DNA of 64,000 nt, from the NCBI GenBank assembly GCA_016758905.1, contig JAEPQZ010000017.1, positions 1-64,000 on the forward strand. The letters are read 5' to 3'. Shown one piece after another: positions 33,356-43,901 of the stretch. A program made the position numbers and the translations under genes. The notes beneath the pieces were generated by a model that was given only the letters and a program-made list of their open reading frames with translations, had not been told where the DNA came from and made no database searches. Source of the stretch: Umbelopsis isabellina. Its lineage: Eukaryota; Mucoromycota; Umbelopsidomycetes; Umbelopsidales; Umbelopsidaceae. Position 1 is the first letter of the stretch. Each line of letters opens with the position of its first letter.

Positions 33356-35628
33356 ATGAGTTGTATGAGCCGTCGCAAAAAAGAAAAAAAGTCGCTGCTG
33401 TCTCCAGATGATGTACAGGCTGCCGCACGATCTATGACCGATCCTCTGGGTAAACCTACCAAAGCTTCTCAGATGCGTTCAGCAAAGACATCTCCCAATC
33501 TGCTCGATCCAAATTCGGCCGCTGGGCAAAATGGCATCTCGGCCAGAAGGGAATCCAACTCCAGACCCATGCGCACACCATCGCCTAGCCGATTGTCTGT
33601 GGACGGTCGGACCGTGAAAAAATCCCCATCTCAGACTTCATTACGCTCCAACGCAAGCATGAAGACAGAATCTCGGGGCAGAGCTACTGACCCTCATAAG
33701 CGTTCACCAAGTGTTGCTTCCAACCGGTCAGTCAGCAGTAACAGAGCTCCACAGACTCCTGTGCCAGTTCGTAAGTCGCCTGTTGCACAAATGCGCGAGG
33801 ATTTTGATGCTCTTAAGAACAAGGTTTGTTCAGAATCACACAGGCTTGTTGGGCTTAATACGTTCATGTACTAATCGTGAATTGGTTAGAATGATGAGCA
33901 TCTCGAGTTGATTGCTCAACAGAATGCAGAGCTCGAGCAACTCCGCCAACAGCTTCAAGTGCAAGCTTCACTTTCTAACCCTACGCCAGTAGCCAGTGAA
34001 GAGAAAGAAGATATTCAAAAGTTATTGTCAGAGAAAGAAGAGATGCTTAAAGGAAAGGAAGCTGAGCTCGAGCAATTGAGACTGAAGTTGCAAACTGAGC
34101 AGCCGGCCGAAAAGGATATTCCCAGTATTGTGGTCGGTAATGGTGAGGTGGAAAATGATCAGTACGAGGACGTGAAGAAGCGGTTGGAAGAACAAGAGGA
34201 TCTACTCAAATTAAAGCAGAAGGAGCTTGAGGAATTGAAACAAAGATTGGAGGTAGAACAAGCTGAGGCTGCTAAACCAGCATTAGCAGAAGTACAAGAG
34301 CAGCTCCAACTTTTGAAGTCCCAAAACGAAGAATCATCCACTCGATTGGCTGAAAAGGAAAACGAGTTGGCACTGATTCGTGAAGAACTAGAAAAATCCC
34401 AACATCTGAAATCTGCAGACGAAGAACAAGAGAAACGTCTTCGTCGGTTGACTGTGGATTTGGAACAAGAGCGTCTGACTATGAAGAAGCTAGAGGAGCT
34501 TAATGCTCAACTCGAGGCACAAAAGCTTGCTCATGAAGAGACATTGAAGAACCATTCACAAACCTTGGCCGAAAAGGATCGTCTACTAGAAGAACGCTCA
34601 CAAGCACTTTTGGAAGTGCAGACCCAGCATGAAAACGCTGTCAGCGAGCTGCAAAAGAAGCAAGCCCAGCAAGCTGAGGAATTTAAAGAGCAGCATATGT
34701 TGGAAATGAAGCAATTGAAAGAAAGATTGCAAAAGGCGGAAAAGAGTCGTAACACTACAGTCGATGACGAACTTGAGCAATTGCTGCATGAATTCGAGCA
34801 AGCAGAACATGCGCACACAGTAGAATTGGCTGATTTGGAAAAGTCTCATCATAATCAATTATCTGATCTTCAGCAATCCCATCAAGCTCAGATCCAAGGT
34901 CTAAGCAACACTCCATCGCGAAATACAAAGTCAAATTGGCGCCAATTGCCTACAGAGGCTGTGTCATGGCCGGCTCCACAACCACTGTCGATTTTGAGAA
35001 AGACTGGTGGGCCAAGAGGCCGGGAACGCAAAGCTACCAGCGATGATGCACAATTCGACATTTACCCCGAGGACCACAACAAGGTTCAAATTTATATATC
35101 CAGCGTCAGTGGAAGTGTCAATGTAAGTATAAGTGATCTTCTTCAGTATTAATTTAGATCAGATCAAGTTTATCAGTGCTAATATTGTCTGCACAAAAGA
35201 TCAAGAAGAATCAAGAAGAGATCATTCAGCTTTTGGCTGCAAATGCGATAGAGTACGAGCTTGTTGATGTTGCAAGCAGTGACAAGGCATTACAGCACAT
35301 GAAGCGACAGAATAACAATGGAAGTTCCGAAGGACGAGCCAAAGATCTTCCTCAAGTTTTTGTGGGCGGTGAATACCGTGGCCAATACAAGGATTTGCTA
35401 AGTGCTGTTGAAGACAGCAGCTTGAGCGACTTTTTCCGTCCTGCACCAGAAGACAGATCGGCTATTTTTGCCAACAAGAGTACTGACTTGACTTCAAAAT
35501 CATCAACCGTGTCAAAATCAACGTCCAACTGGAGCCTTGGAATTAGTGAAGAGGAAGCATTGTTACAAGAACTTGAGCAAGAGCTTCGAGACGGCAAGGT
35601 GGCTGCTAGTGATATCGAACAATTGTAA
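33356..35628 (+). CDS. Long coiled-coil protein with C-terminal SH3BGR/glutaredoxin-like domain
   Basis: Exons 33356-33823, 33890-35122 and 35200-35628 give 709 residues. Residues 1-~155 are basic, Ser/Pro-rich and disordered. Residues ~157-490 are an almost unbroken Glu/Gln/Leu/Lys coiled coil. After a linker, VQIYISSVSGSVNIKKNQEE begins a thioredoxin-fold SH3BGR-type domain (residues ~550-640), with YELVDVASSDKAL, LPQVFVGGEYRGQY and AVEDSSLSDFF. As in SH3BGR proteins, no CxxC redox pair is visible, so a scaffold role is more likely than thiol chemistry. The same arrangement occurs in other fungi but I do not know a characterised member. The start has a strong CCACCATGAG context. Confidence 0.85.
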
Positions 35629-35845
35629 CAATCTCGATCCTCAAAGCTTACTCCATAGACTCTCTTGCCCAATTTTCTCCTTTTTTCATCTGATACACCT
35701 TTTTATTTTAATACTCTTCTACTTTATGTAATACTATCTGCCATAATAACCATCCGGATATATGTCCGTTCTCAGCAGTTTTCAACAATGAAATCATGTT
35801 TTCTTTAGTTTATAACCTTTTATGTTACAATGTGTTGAAGTGGGT

Positions 35846-36161
35846 TCACAATTTGCTCTGGCTGTCTCCTACAACACCGACTAGAAAGGGTTTGGCCACA
35901 GAGTCCAAAACAGAGTCATTGTGGAAGTTTTTGAACTGTGCTGTAGCATCCTTACCACAGCTCTTAAGGAGGATCTTTTTGCCACCTTTTCAAAGGGTTA
36001 TTATGACGTTTAACTAACATATTGAGACTGCCATGCTGACCGATCTTACCTGGATGTTCGCTCAAAAACTCGGTGACATTGTAGACTTTGCCATCGACGA
36101 TGACCCAGGCATCTTTGTCAGTGTTGTGCTTGGAAATTTCTTCCTTAGAGTAGACTTGCAT
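35846..36161 (-). CDS. Cytochrome b5-domain protein, soluble
   Basis: A haem-binding electron carrier. Exons 36161-36050 and 35985-35846 give 83 residues. [20 protein letters not shown] and [16 protein letters not shown] are the cytochrome b5 core. The haem ligands are His36 of HPGG and His59 of KNFHND. The protein stops about 20 residues after the domain with no membrane helix, unlike ER cytochrome b5, so it should be soluble or be a partner domain for another enzyme. The frame stays open upstream of ATG 36161 for roughly 50 codons (to about 36330), so a longer N-terminus from an upstream exon is possible. Confidence 0.88.
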
Positions 36162-36820
36162 TATGATAAAGAGTGGGGAGAGGTCAGAGTTGATAAACAC
36201 CGGAACAAGATTGGATATCGGTCCAGGGTAGAGCTTTGTACCATCGTGGAAAACGTCAACGTCAGCCCAGTCATCTTCACATGGGCCGAAATATGACGGC
36301 TTTGAACGGCTCGGATATTTGATAGCAACATAATCGCAGGGAAATTGTTTTTATTTTCTTTTTTATAAGTATGAAAGACCATAAATGGATCTTGCAGAAT
36401 GGAACGCGAAGCAGATCATTGAAATGAATACAACCTCGAACTTATTTTTCTGCGTTGTTTCCGATGTTCACATCAAAGAGTTTACTACTAGGCGGAGCTT
36501 GGAAAAAACAAAGCAAATTTGGTATTGAATCATCAAGTTGAGGTATACGCCTTACCACCAAGATATCTCGACGAATATGGCAGCCTATGCTTTTCTTAAA
36601 TTATATATGGTAGTTTTATTGTTTTTGCAACCCTTGGAACCAATTGATTATTGATACCTTGCCCACTGTCATCTATCAAACGAGTTTTGATTCATCGGTT
36701 CAACCTCCGGATTACTGATCATCATCCATCTCAAAGGGGACTGTGTTTTACAAATCCCGAACCAGAACGACCTGCCAATTCAATTTAAGCTTGTTAGTGG
36801 TCGTACCGATACTTTAGCAA

Positions 36821-38897
36821 ATGAAAATCGTCGATAAGATTGCCAAGGCTCAGGAGGAAGGCAAGCCCTTTTACTCGTTTGAGTACTTTCCACCCAAGAC
36901 CGAACTGGTATGTGATGAGCGATCAACTTTTTTTTCCATGTTTAGAACAGGTCGACTCACGCCTAATCTAGGGTGTGGCGAATCTTTACGATCGTATGGG
37001 TCGTATGGCTCAAATTCAACCAGCTTTTATCTCATGCACCTGGGGAGCTGGTGGTTCAACAGCTGACCGAACTATTGAGCTATGTGCTACGGCTCAGAGT
37101 AGTTACGGGTTAGAAACATTGATGCATCTGACCTGTACCAATATGGGCAAGGATAAGGTCGACTTGGCTCTGGCGGTAAAGTTCATTCCAATAATTATAA
37201 CCACCAACATCATGGTTTATTGAGCTAATGGAACTCTCTATTCTAGCAAGCGAAAAATGCTGGTATTCAAAACATTTTAGCTCTTCGAGGCGATCCTCCT
37301 CGGGGGCAAGAATATTGGGCTCCTTGTGACAATGGTTTTTGTCATGCCATCGATTTGGTTCGCTATATTCGCCAACAATATGGAGATTATTTCTGTATTG
37401 GCGTTGCAGCATATCCTGAAGGCCATGTTGATTCTCAGGACAAAACCAAAGATGTTTTATACCTGAAGGAAAAGATTGATGCTGGAGCCGATTTTGTTGT
37501 GACCCAGCTTTTCTATGACATTGATACATATGTCAAGTGGCAGAAGCAATGTCGAGATGCAGGCATCTCTGTTCCAATTATCACTGGTGTCATGCCTATC
37601 CAATCACACCAAGCTTTCCGCCGAATCATCAACCTGTGCAATACAAATGTGCCGCCAAAGATTTTAGAAGAACTCAATGAGATCAAGGTGAGTAATCTAA
37701 TTCATGAGCAACTAAATCAAAGCAAATTTTTTTCTAATCTTTTACTTTTTAAAAATGGTGACTAGGCTGATGATCAAGCTGTCAAGGATTATGGAGTAAA
37801 GTTGGCAGCCAAGATGGTTTCAGAGCTTTATCATGAGCATCACATTACGTGTTTCCACTTTTCAACGTTGAATCTCGAGAAATCAGTCCGGTTGGTGTTA
37901 CAAGAATTGAATTTCCTTCCCAAGGGTGTCACTACCGCCAGCGAGCAAATCAATCCTGTAAACATGAATGCTTCGTCACTGTTAGCGGAAGCACATCGAG
38001 CCGAGACTTGGGATGAGTTTCCTAACGGTCGTTATGGTGACTCTAGATCACCAGCGTTTGGTGATAATACCTATGGTGCTGGTGTAGTGCTTCCAACCTC
38101 TAAGGCTAGTGCGAAATGGGGATATCCTAAGCAAGCCGGTGATATAACGCAACTGTTCCTTGCTCATATTAATGGAACTCTACAAACTTTGCCTTGGTGC
38201 GACGAACCTCTGCAAACAGAAACCGATGCCATTCGACAATCTTTGGCGGTACTTAACAAGTCGGGATTGTGGACTGTCGGCTCTCAGCCTTCCGTCAACG
38301 GCGCGCCGAGCGCTGATCCAGTATTTGGTTGGGGTCCTGCCGGTGGCTATGTATATCAAAAGGTACGACATTTTTTTTAAAAAAAATAGGGGCGGGGGAC
38401 TAAGAAATCTCAATTCGCTCGGCTAACAAGCAATTCATGTAGGAATTCATCGAATTCTTTGTCAGTTCAGATAAACTACCAAGTTTGCTGGAACGATTGA
38501 CACAAGACCCTTATATCACTTATTATGGCGCTAATCGTAAGGGAGAGTCAAAAACAAACGTGCACGATCGTGAGTCTCAAAATGCCGTTACCTGGGGGGT
38601 GTTCCCTGGAAAAGAAATTGTTCAAACCACCATTATCGAGGAAGCCGGTTTCAACGCATGGAGGGTAAGTTTTGACGAATCAAGTAGCTGACAATAATTT
38701 ACCATGTTCACATCATTAACCGATATTCCTTTCAGGTCGAGGCGTTTGAACTGTGGACGGAGTGGGAACAGCAATATCCACCAGAATCTGATTCCAGCAA
38801 ACTTCTCAAGCACTTGGGAGACGATGTGTGGCTTTTCAACGTCGTGCACAATGATTTCCAAAATCCTGGGCAACTGTTTGAGGTCATTTTAGGATAA
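36821..38897 (+). CDS. Methylenetetrahydrofolate reductase (Met12/Met13 type)
   Basis: Reduces 5,10-methylene-THF to 5-methyl-THF for methionine synthesis, using FAD, in the cytosol. Exons 36821-36907, 36972-37175, 37247-37687, 37766-38362, 38443-38664 and 38736-38897 give 570 residues, close to the ~600 of yeast Met13. The N-terminal TIM barrel shows FYSFEYFPPKTE, ISCTWGAGGSTADRT, LHLTCTNM, ILALRGDPPRG, IGVAAYPEGH, FVVTQLFYDID and ITGVMPIQ. The C-terminal half, containing WDEFPNGRYGDSRSPAFG and FGWGPAGGYVYQKEFIEFF, is the eukaryotic regulatory domain that senses S-adenosylmethionine in plants, fungi and animals. The final exon has WTEWEQQYPPESDSS. All expected regions are present. Confidence 0.96.
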
Positions 38898-39297
38898 CTG
38901 ACACTAGGTGAAGTGACACCTCGTGAATCTGTTTATATGACAAAAGCCTTCTTGTAAAGGCACGGAGATGATGCAACATAGAATAAACACAACTTGTAAT
39001 TTTCTTTAATGAGACCGTCTCGATGGGCATTCTTCTCAAAACGCAAGAACGTTTCTATTCTTTTATGATAGTCAATCTACTCTTTCAGATAATCGGGCTT
39101 TGTTAATTTTGTCCTTAATCTCAGTCGCCAGGTTAGCACATGGAAATGGGGTTCCAAACCCCATTTTTTCAATGTTTCAAAACCATTTTCGTCATGTTTC
39201 GAAACAATGAGCCGAAATTGGGCATGGCTAGAAATGCACGTCAGAAAAGTTGGGCACTTGTTGCCTTTTAGCCAGTTGTATTGCCGTCCTCGGTTAA

Positions 39298-40580
39298 ATG
39301 TCTAGTATCAGAAGAAAAAGAAGCGCTAGAAGCACAGCGTCTGCTGTCTCCAGCTCAAGAGATCAAGCCTTTTCTCGCGATGCTTCAGGTATGAACACGT
39401 TGCACTCATCCCGAGGCCTATGCTGTTTTACTGACGACCGTCCAATAAAGATGAGGATAACAACGAATTGGCCAATGAGCCCGTACCACCTCGTCTGACG
39501 AAACGAACAAAGACGGATGATGATCTTGATCACGCCTTGCCCGCTCCTCAGGAAGCGTACGATTTCAAAATCAATCCAGTATGCAGTGTTTCTTAAACCC
39601 TTTATTCGCACCTCGAGAAACACGCAAAAGCTAATGACTATGTCTTTCTACAGCCTCCAAAGGGTAGATCTGTACGTATATACTGCGATGGTATTTATGA
39701 TCTTTTCCATTTTGGACATGCAAAGGCTTTGGAGCAGGCTAAGAAGGCTTTTGATGATGTCTACTTACTGGTTGGAGGTACGAGATGACCCACCTTGCTT
39801 TGGTTTTGTGGAACATGGTATAATTAGAGTCTAACCTCCGGTGCGTATATCTAGTGTGCAGCGATGCTGAAACTCATCGAAGAAAGGGAAAGACTGTGAT
39901 GAAAGACTTGGAGCGGTATGAAGCGGTCCGACATTGTAAATGGGTAGACGAGGTTGTGAAAGATGCCCCATGGACAGTCACGCAAGAGTTTCTGGATGAA
40001 CATCGGATAGACTACGTTGCTCATGATGCTGAACCGTACCAGTCTAAAGAATCTGGTGATGTATATGCGTTTGTCAAAGCTCAGGGCAGATTCTTACCGA
40101 CAAAGAGAACAGAAGGTATCTCCACCTCGGACCTCATCACCCGTATCGTCAGAGATTACGACTCATATCTCCGAAGAAACTTGGAAAGAGGCGTTAGCGC
40201 TAAAGATCTCAACATTTCATTCTTCAAGGTAAGATATACTTGACGACGGGAAAAGAAATTAAGCTCAGACCGTGTTTCACTAACTGCCGCGACAATAGGA
40301 ACAAGAGATCAAGACCAAAAAGTCACTGCAACAACTTCGAGCCACTGTTAATGAGACCATGATATTCTGGGAAGGTCGTAGAAATGAGTTTATCAAAGGT
40401 TTCACTGGCGTTTTCAGTGCCGATGGCGTGGTCGACAAATTCTTTTTGAAGAGACGCCGTCATCTGTTACCAGGAGAAAGCGCTAGCGCCAGCGCCAGCA
40501 GCAGCCGTGAGCCTTCTGAAGATGAGCTCACTAGCAAGAGTGAAACTGACCTCGAAACTGAGAGTGATGTGCATCCTTAA
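39298..40580 (+). CDS. PCT1: Choline-phosphate cytidylyltransferase
   Basis: Makes CDP-choline from CTP and phosphocholine, the rate-limiting step of the Kennedy pathway, at the nuclear envelope and ER. Exons 39298-39388, 39451-39578, 39654-39777, 39855-40228 and 40299-40580 give 332 residues. A basic N-tail ([11 protein letters not shown]) is a likely nuclear signal. The catalytic domain has [20 protein letters not shown] with the HFGH motif near residues 92-95. [34 protein letters not shown] and the [19 protein letters not shown] motif follow. The C-terminus is a helical membrane-sensing segment ending in a Ser/Glu-rich tail. It is clearly CCT rather than the ethanolamine enzyme, which has two catalytic domains. 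Confidence 0.95.
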
Positions 40581-40939
40581 TCAAATCTTATTCCAATGTA
40601 TATTCCCGTTTCTCAAACATCTCATATAGTCCTCATAGCTCAATAACCGTACATCGCCTTTGAATTGCTTTTTTCAAATTGTTTGGTATCAGGTTAAAAG
40701 AAAAAGAAATAAACATATATATAGCAGTGTTTCATCGTTTAGATGTTTATAAAATGGTTTTTATGTTTGAGGTTATTCCTATGGTAAATATATGTTGCTA
40801 GATGTTTATACAATGTTTTTTTTTTATGTTTGAGGTCATTCCTGTAATATATGTGAAGTTGTTGCTAAGTTAATGCATAGTAATGCTGTACGATACTGCC
40901 GTTTCCAGAATTTATGGTGCTACAGAATTTTCATCTGGA

Positions 40940-42199
40940 TCAGGGTTGTTCTTTTGAAGCATTATCGTCCTCTGGCTCAAAGTCAATATCAATATCGCTT
41001 GAAAATAGCCTTGCTGATGATATAGTATACCAGCTACTGTTGCTCAAATTGTCCTGTTCTGCATCAGTGTCGTACGCAGGTGAAGACGAAAATGCTGCTG
41101 AAACTGGACCTCTTGAAGATCCTTCTCCTGGATCATGCTTTTGAACACCTTTCCCATGTGTAGTGCTTGTCCTTGTAGTGCCTTTCTCAGGAGCAGTATC
41201 TTGTCCTTCAGTGAGTAAGGTGCGCAAGGTGACGAGAAAGTAAGATTCGTCAAAGAAAGTTGCTAATGCGGCAGACAATTCTTCAGTGAACCTTTCAGTA
41301 TTGACTGGTGAAGTGAATTGCATTAAGCCGGGACACCAGTCGTAAAAAATGAACAGGTTCTCATTTGTATCCCTTATGGTGGCCAGAGAAGACTCCAAAT
41401 ATTTCTCTGGATACGATGCTCCAAAGCTGTATATAGCATCCAAGATCGACTGTATCATGGGTGTGAGTAAGCTAGTGCTTTCTGAAGTCATCATACCCAT
41501 ATTCACAACTTGTCTACAAGCGATACAGAGATCGCTTAATTCTCGCAGCAAAGCATCACCGCACTCTTCCATGTCACGACTGACTTTAGATACAAAGTCC
41601 AGTAGCGAAGCGAATGAATTGGTCTCGTCCATTTCATTCTCTGCCTTGAACTTCTGTTTCTTTTTAGCGGGCTGCAATTCCGCTGTTGGCTCTAGTGCAG
41701 GCTTAGGTTTACTATGTACCGGTGATGCTAGCATGCTTGCTACGAAGCCGTCTGTAGCTGATGACTCAGCTGTAGTTCCTTGTGTGCTTGTTTGTGCAGA
41801 TGATCCCGCTGGAAGCAGTTCAGGTTCATCTATGGACATCCTATCTGTAGCCTCAGACGCAGCACGATCTGGTTCAGCTTTGAGGACATGTCTTCTCATA
41901 TTTCGATTCCTGCGATATCTCCTGCGCTTTTCTCTTCTTTTGCTGGATTTATTTGATTTCAAAGATTTAGATTGAAAATCCAATGTGGTCCGGCTGAGAT
42001 CATGCTGGGATTCATGATCTCTGTTACGTTTTAGCGAGCTTTCGCCTGTGGCCATGTCCATTGCAGGCTGCTGCGCGCAGCCTTGGTCCTCCATGATATG
42101 TATGCTTTTTTCTGAACTTTTTGGTACATGTAAAGGTGGGGTGTCTTGACGGGAGTGGGCTGACATGGTAGCTAAAGAAATTAGGAGGTAGACTCTCAT
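40940..42199 (-). CDS. Unknown protein, probable diverged member of the local tandem family
   Basis: A single open frame of 419 residues from ATG 42199 (MRVYLLISLA); an in-frame ATG at 42166 (MSAHSRQDTP) is an equally likely start. I recognise no domain. Residues ~80-105 are strongly basic (SKRREKRRRYRRNRNMRRH), a likely nuclear or RNA-binding segment. The middle is Ser/Thr/Ala-rich. Residues ~195-320 look helical and carry FYDWCPGLMQFTSPVNTERF. This resembles WDEQRNQFLAPLQVMEF and WDGDTEQFRAPLDVNKF in the two genes upstream, suggesting a distant paralog. The C-terminus is acidic (DIDIDFEPEDDNAS). The tandem duplication to its right begins 6 bp before its ATG. Confidence 0.65.
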   Translation of the reverse strand: MRVYLLISLATMSAHSRQDTPPLHVPKSSEKSIHIMEDQGCAQQPAMDMATGESSLKRNRDHESQHDLSRTTLDFQSKSLKSNKSSKRREKRRRYRRNRNMRRHVLKAEPDRAASEATDRMSIDEPELLPAGSSAQTSTQGTTAESSATDGFVASMLASPVHSKPKPALEPTAELQPAKKKQKFKAENEMDETNSFASLLDFVSKVSRDMEECGDALLRELSDLCIACRQVVNMGMMTSESTSLLTPMIQSILDAIYSFGASYPEKYLESSLATIRDTNENLFIFYDWCPGLMQFTSPVNTERFTEELSAALATFFDESYFLVTLRTLLTEGQDTAPEKGTTRTSTTHGKGVQKHDPGEGSSRGPVSAAFSSSPAYDTDAEQDNLSNSSWYTISSARLFSSDIDIDFEPEDDNASKEQP

Positions 42200-42479
42200 T
42201 TAATATTATTTGAGGAACGTGCCGCAGCTTCTGTGACATCTTATTTGCAAGAATTTGGACAGTTGGTCCGTGCGACCTTGTAAAACTTTCATTTGCATGC
42301 TATACTAAGGAAAGCCGTTGGTCACGAGCATCTTTCCTAAAACTTTACGTCTGTATTGTACGTAAAGATTGGAAAGGAAGAATAAAAGAATTTTATTTCA
42401 AATACTGGCAGCCTGTGAAGGCATCCGGTATGGTATATTATAACGAATGGCTAATTTTTTCATTTTTAAAAATAACTAA

Positions 42480-43376
42480 TCTAGTACACTCTAGTCGCTA
42501 TCTGTCACTTCCGCTCCCGAGATGTCGTTGCAGAACCAAATTTTTCATTGCTATGATGGGATTCTTCGTCTTCACTTTCCTGTATATCATAAGCCTCCTC
42601 CTCTTCTTCATCGGACCATAGGAACTCCAGCGTGTTGTTCTGGGAAGTATAAGTAACTAGATGTTCGATAGACTTGTCTACTAAGGCCAGGTGATACTGG
42701 TGTTACAGACTGCGGTAGTTGCTCTTCAGTGGTAGAATCAAAATGATGCGTGGGCCGCGGTTCTTCATATATAAAATAATGTATGGTGTCTCGCAAACCC
42801 TTAGGTTGTAACCAGAATAGTTCACTCATCGTTGAGGCCCAGATTCTCGCCTTGATGGTATTTCTTGACTAACCATTTGAGAAATATCTAACTTGCAGAG
42901 GTGCCAAGAATTGATTCTTCTGCTCATCCCAACCGAAATATTTCGCAAGGGTCGCATTCCACTCGGCTAATACTTCCAGTGCATTTTCTTGATCTGTTGA
43001 TGACATATGCCACTTCGCCTCATTCTGCACAGCAATACTAAGTCTACGTAATTTGTCTGCAATGATCGAGGTGCATCGGATTGTGTTGTCGGCGGCGTTT
43101 TTACGAGAGATATACAACTTTCAAAAGGTCACTAACGGAGGTAAACACCAAGGGCCGTTGCACTGCAGCCAAAGCTATCAGCTTGTACACAGGACGCCTG
43201 AGCTCGTTGTGAGAATTTTCATTTGCAGCTAGATTCATGGATGAGCTTGCTTCATTTGCGGTCGATGCCTCTGCCAAGCCAGTCGCGCTGGCAGTCTGTC
43301 TTTCCTTCAGCGTCATGGCGGCCAATCTAACTGTAGTGTTGTTTAGTTGAGCAGCGGACGCATGTGCTGCAGCCAT
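42480..43376 (-). pseudogene. Degraded copy of the unknown tandem-family gene (gene 2A)
   Basis: ATG 43376 opens MAAAHASAAQLNNTTVRLAA, almost identical to the intact copy at 45068. The reading frame is lost near 43120, resumes in another frame (IIADKLRRLSIAV, WDEQKNQFLAPLQV) to about 42869 and is lost again. It then reappears in pieces (EEQLPQSVTPVSPGLSRQ; an acidic block near 42590). The final SATEISGAEVTDSDWS signature of the intact copy is destroyed. At least three frame breaks are present, so it is not expected to make the full protein. Confidence 0.85.
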
Positions 43377-43654
43377 ATTGTGTCATATACAGCGGGTTAT
43401 CAAGCCGTTACAATGTTTCTTTGATCTATTCTTTGAAACCAAAAAGTACAGTATCACTGAGCTACTTTCTTGTAATTGAAAGGTTGAAAAAGAAAGGAGA
43501 AGAAAAATAAAAACTTTGCTAAGCTCCCAAACCCCAAGTAAGCGCAGTCGCTTCTGTTTTCAGAATGGCTGGTCATACCGTGATCTGTGCAACTTGCGCA
43601 TCATCGGTGCGTAAATTAGGCTATAGATATGGGTAAATATTCCATTTACGTTTA

Positions 43655-43880
43655 TTGATTTCACTCCAGTGACTTTCAGTTACGTCTACGCCAGCTATTT
43701 CGGTTGCTGAGTCAATATGCCAAGGTCTCGCTTCACTATGTTCTGATTCGCCGTCATAGATCGAATTTATTTTCCTCAAAGTTGTCTCATACAAAATCTA
43801 AGGTATCCACCTCAGTGACATGCGTGACGGTTAGCTCCGCGTTTCTCTAATCATTGTCTGTTCTATGTCTACGAAAAATG
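43655..43880 (-). pseudogene. Truncated 3' fragment of tandem-family gene 3
   Basis: About 225 bp aligns with the last quarter of the gene at 45344-46429, including the codons for the terminal ATEISGADVTESDWSEIN-like signature. It carries several substitutions and small gaps. It ends abruptly at the boundary of duplication copy B. It is the part of gene 3 captured by the duplication and has no start region. Confidence 0.8.
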
Positions 43881-43901
43881 GGGAAGCAGACTCAATCAAT
43901 A

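Larger units (their letters stand above)
42205..43900. repeat. Tandem duplication, copy A (~1.7 kb)
   Basis: This unit matches 43902-~45590 along its whole length, offset by about 1690-1697 bp. Examples are the TGAGGAACGTGCCGCAGC block (42211 and 43907), the stretch after the gene-2 start (43377-43620 and 45069-45310, nearly identical) and a block at 43655-43880 matching 45341-45570. It contains a degraded copy of gene 2 and the 3' end of gene 3. Confidence 0.9.
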
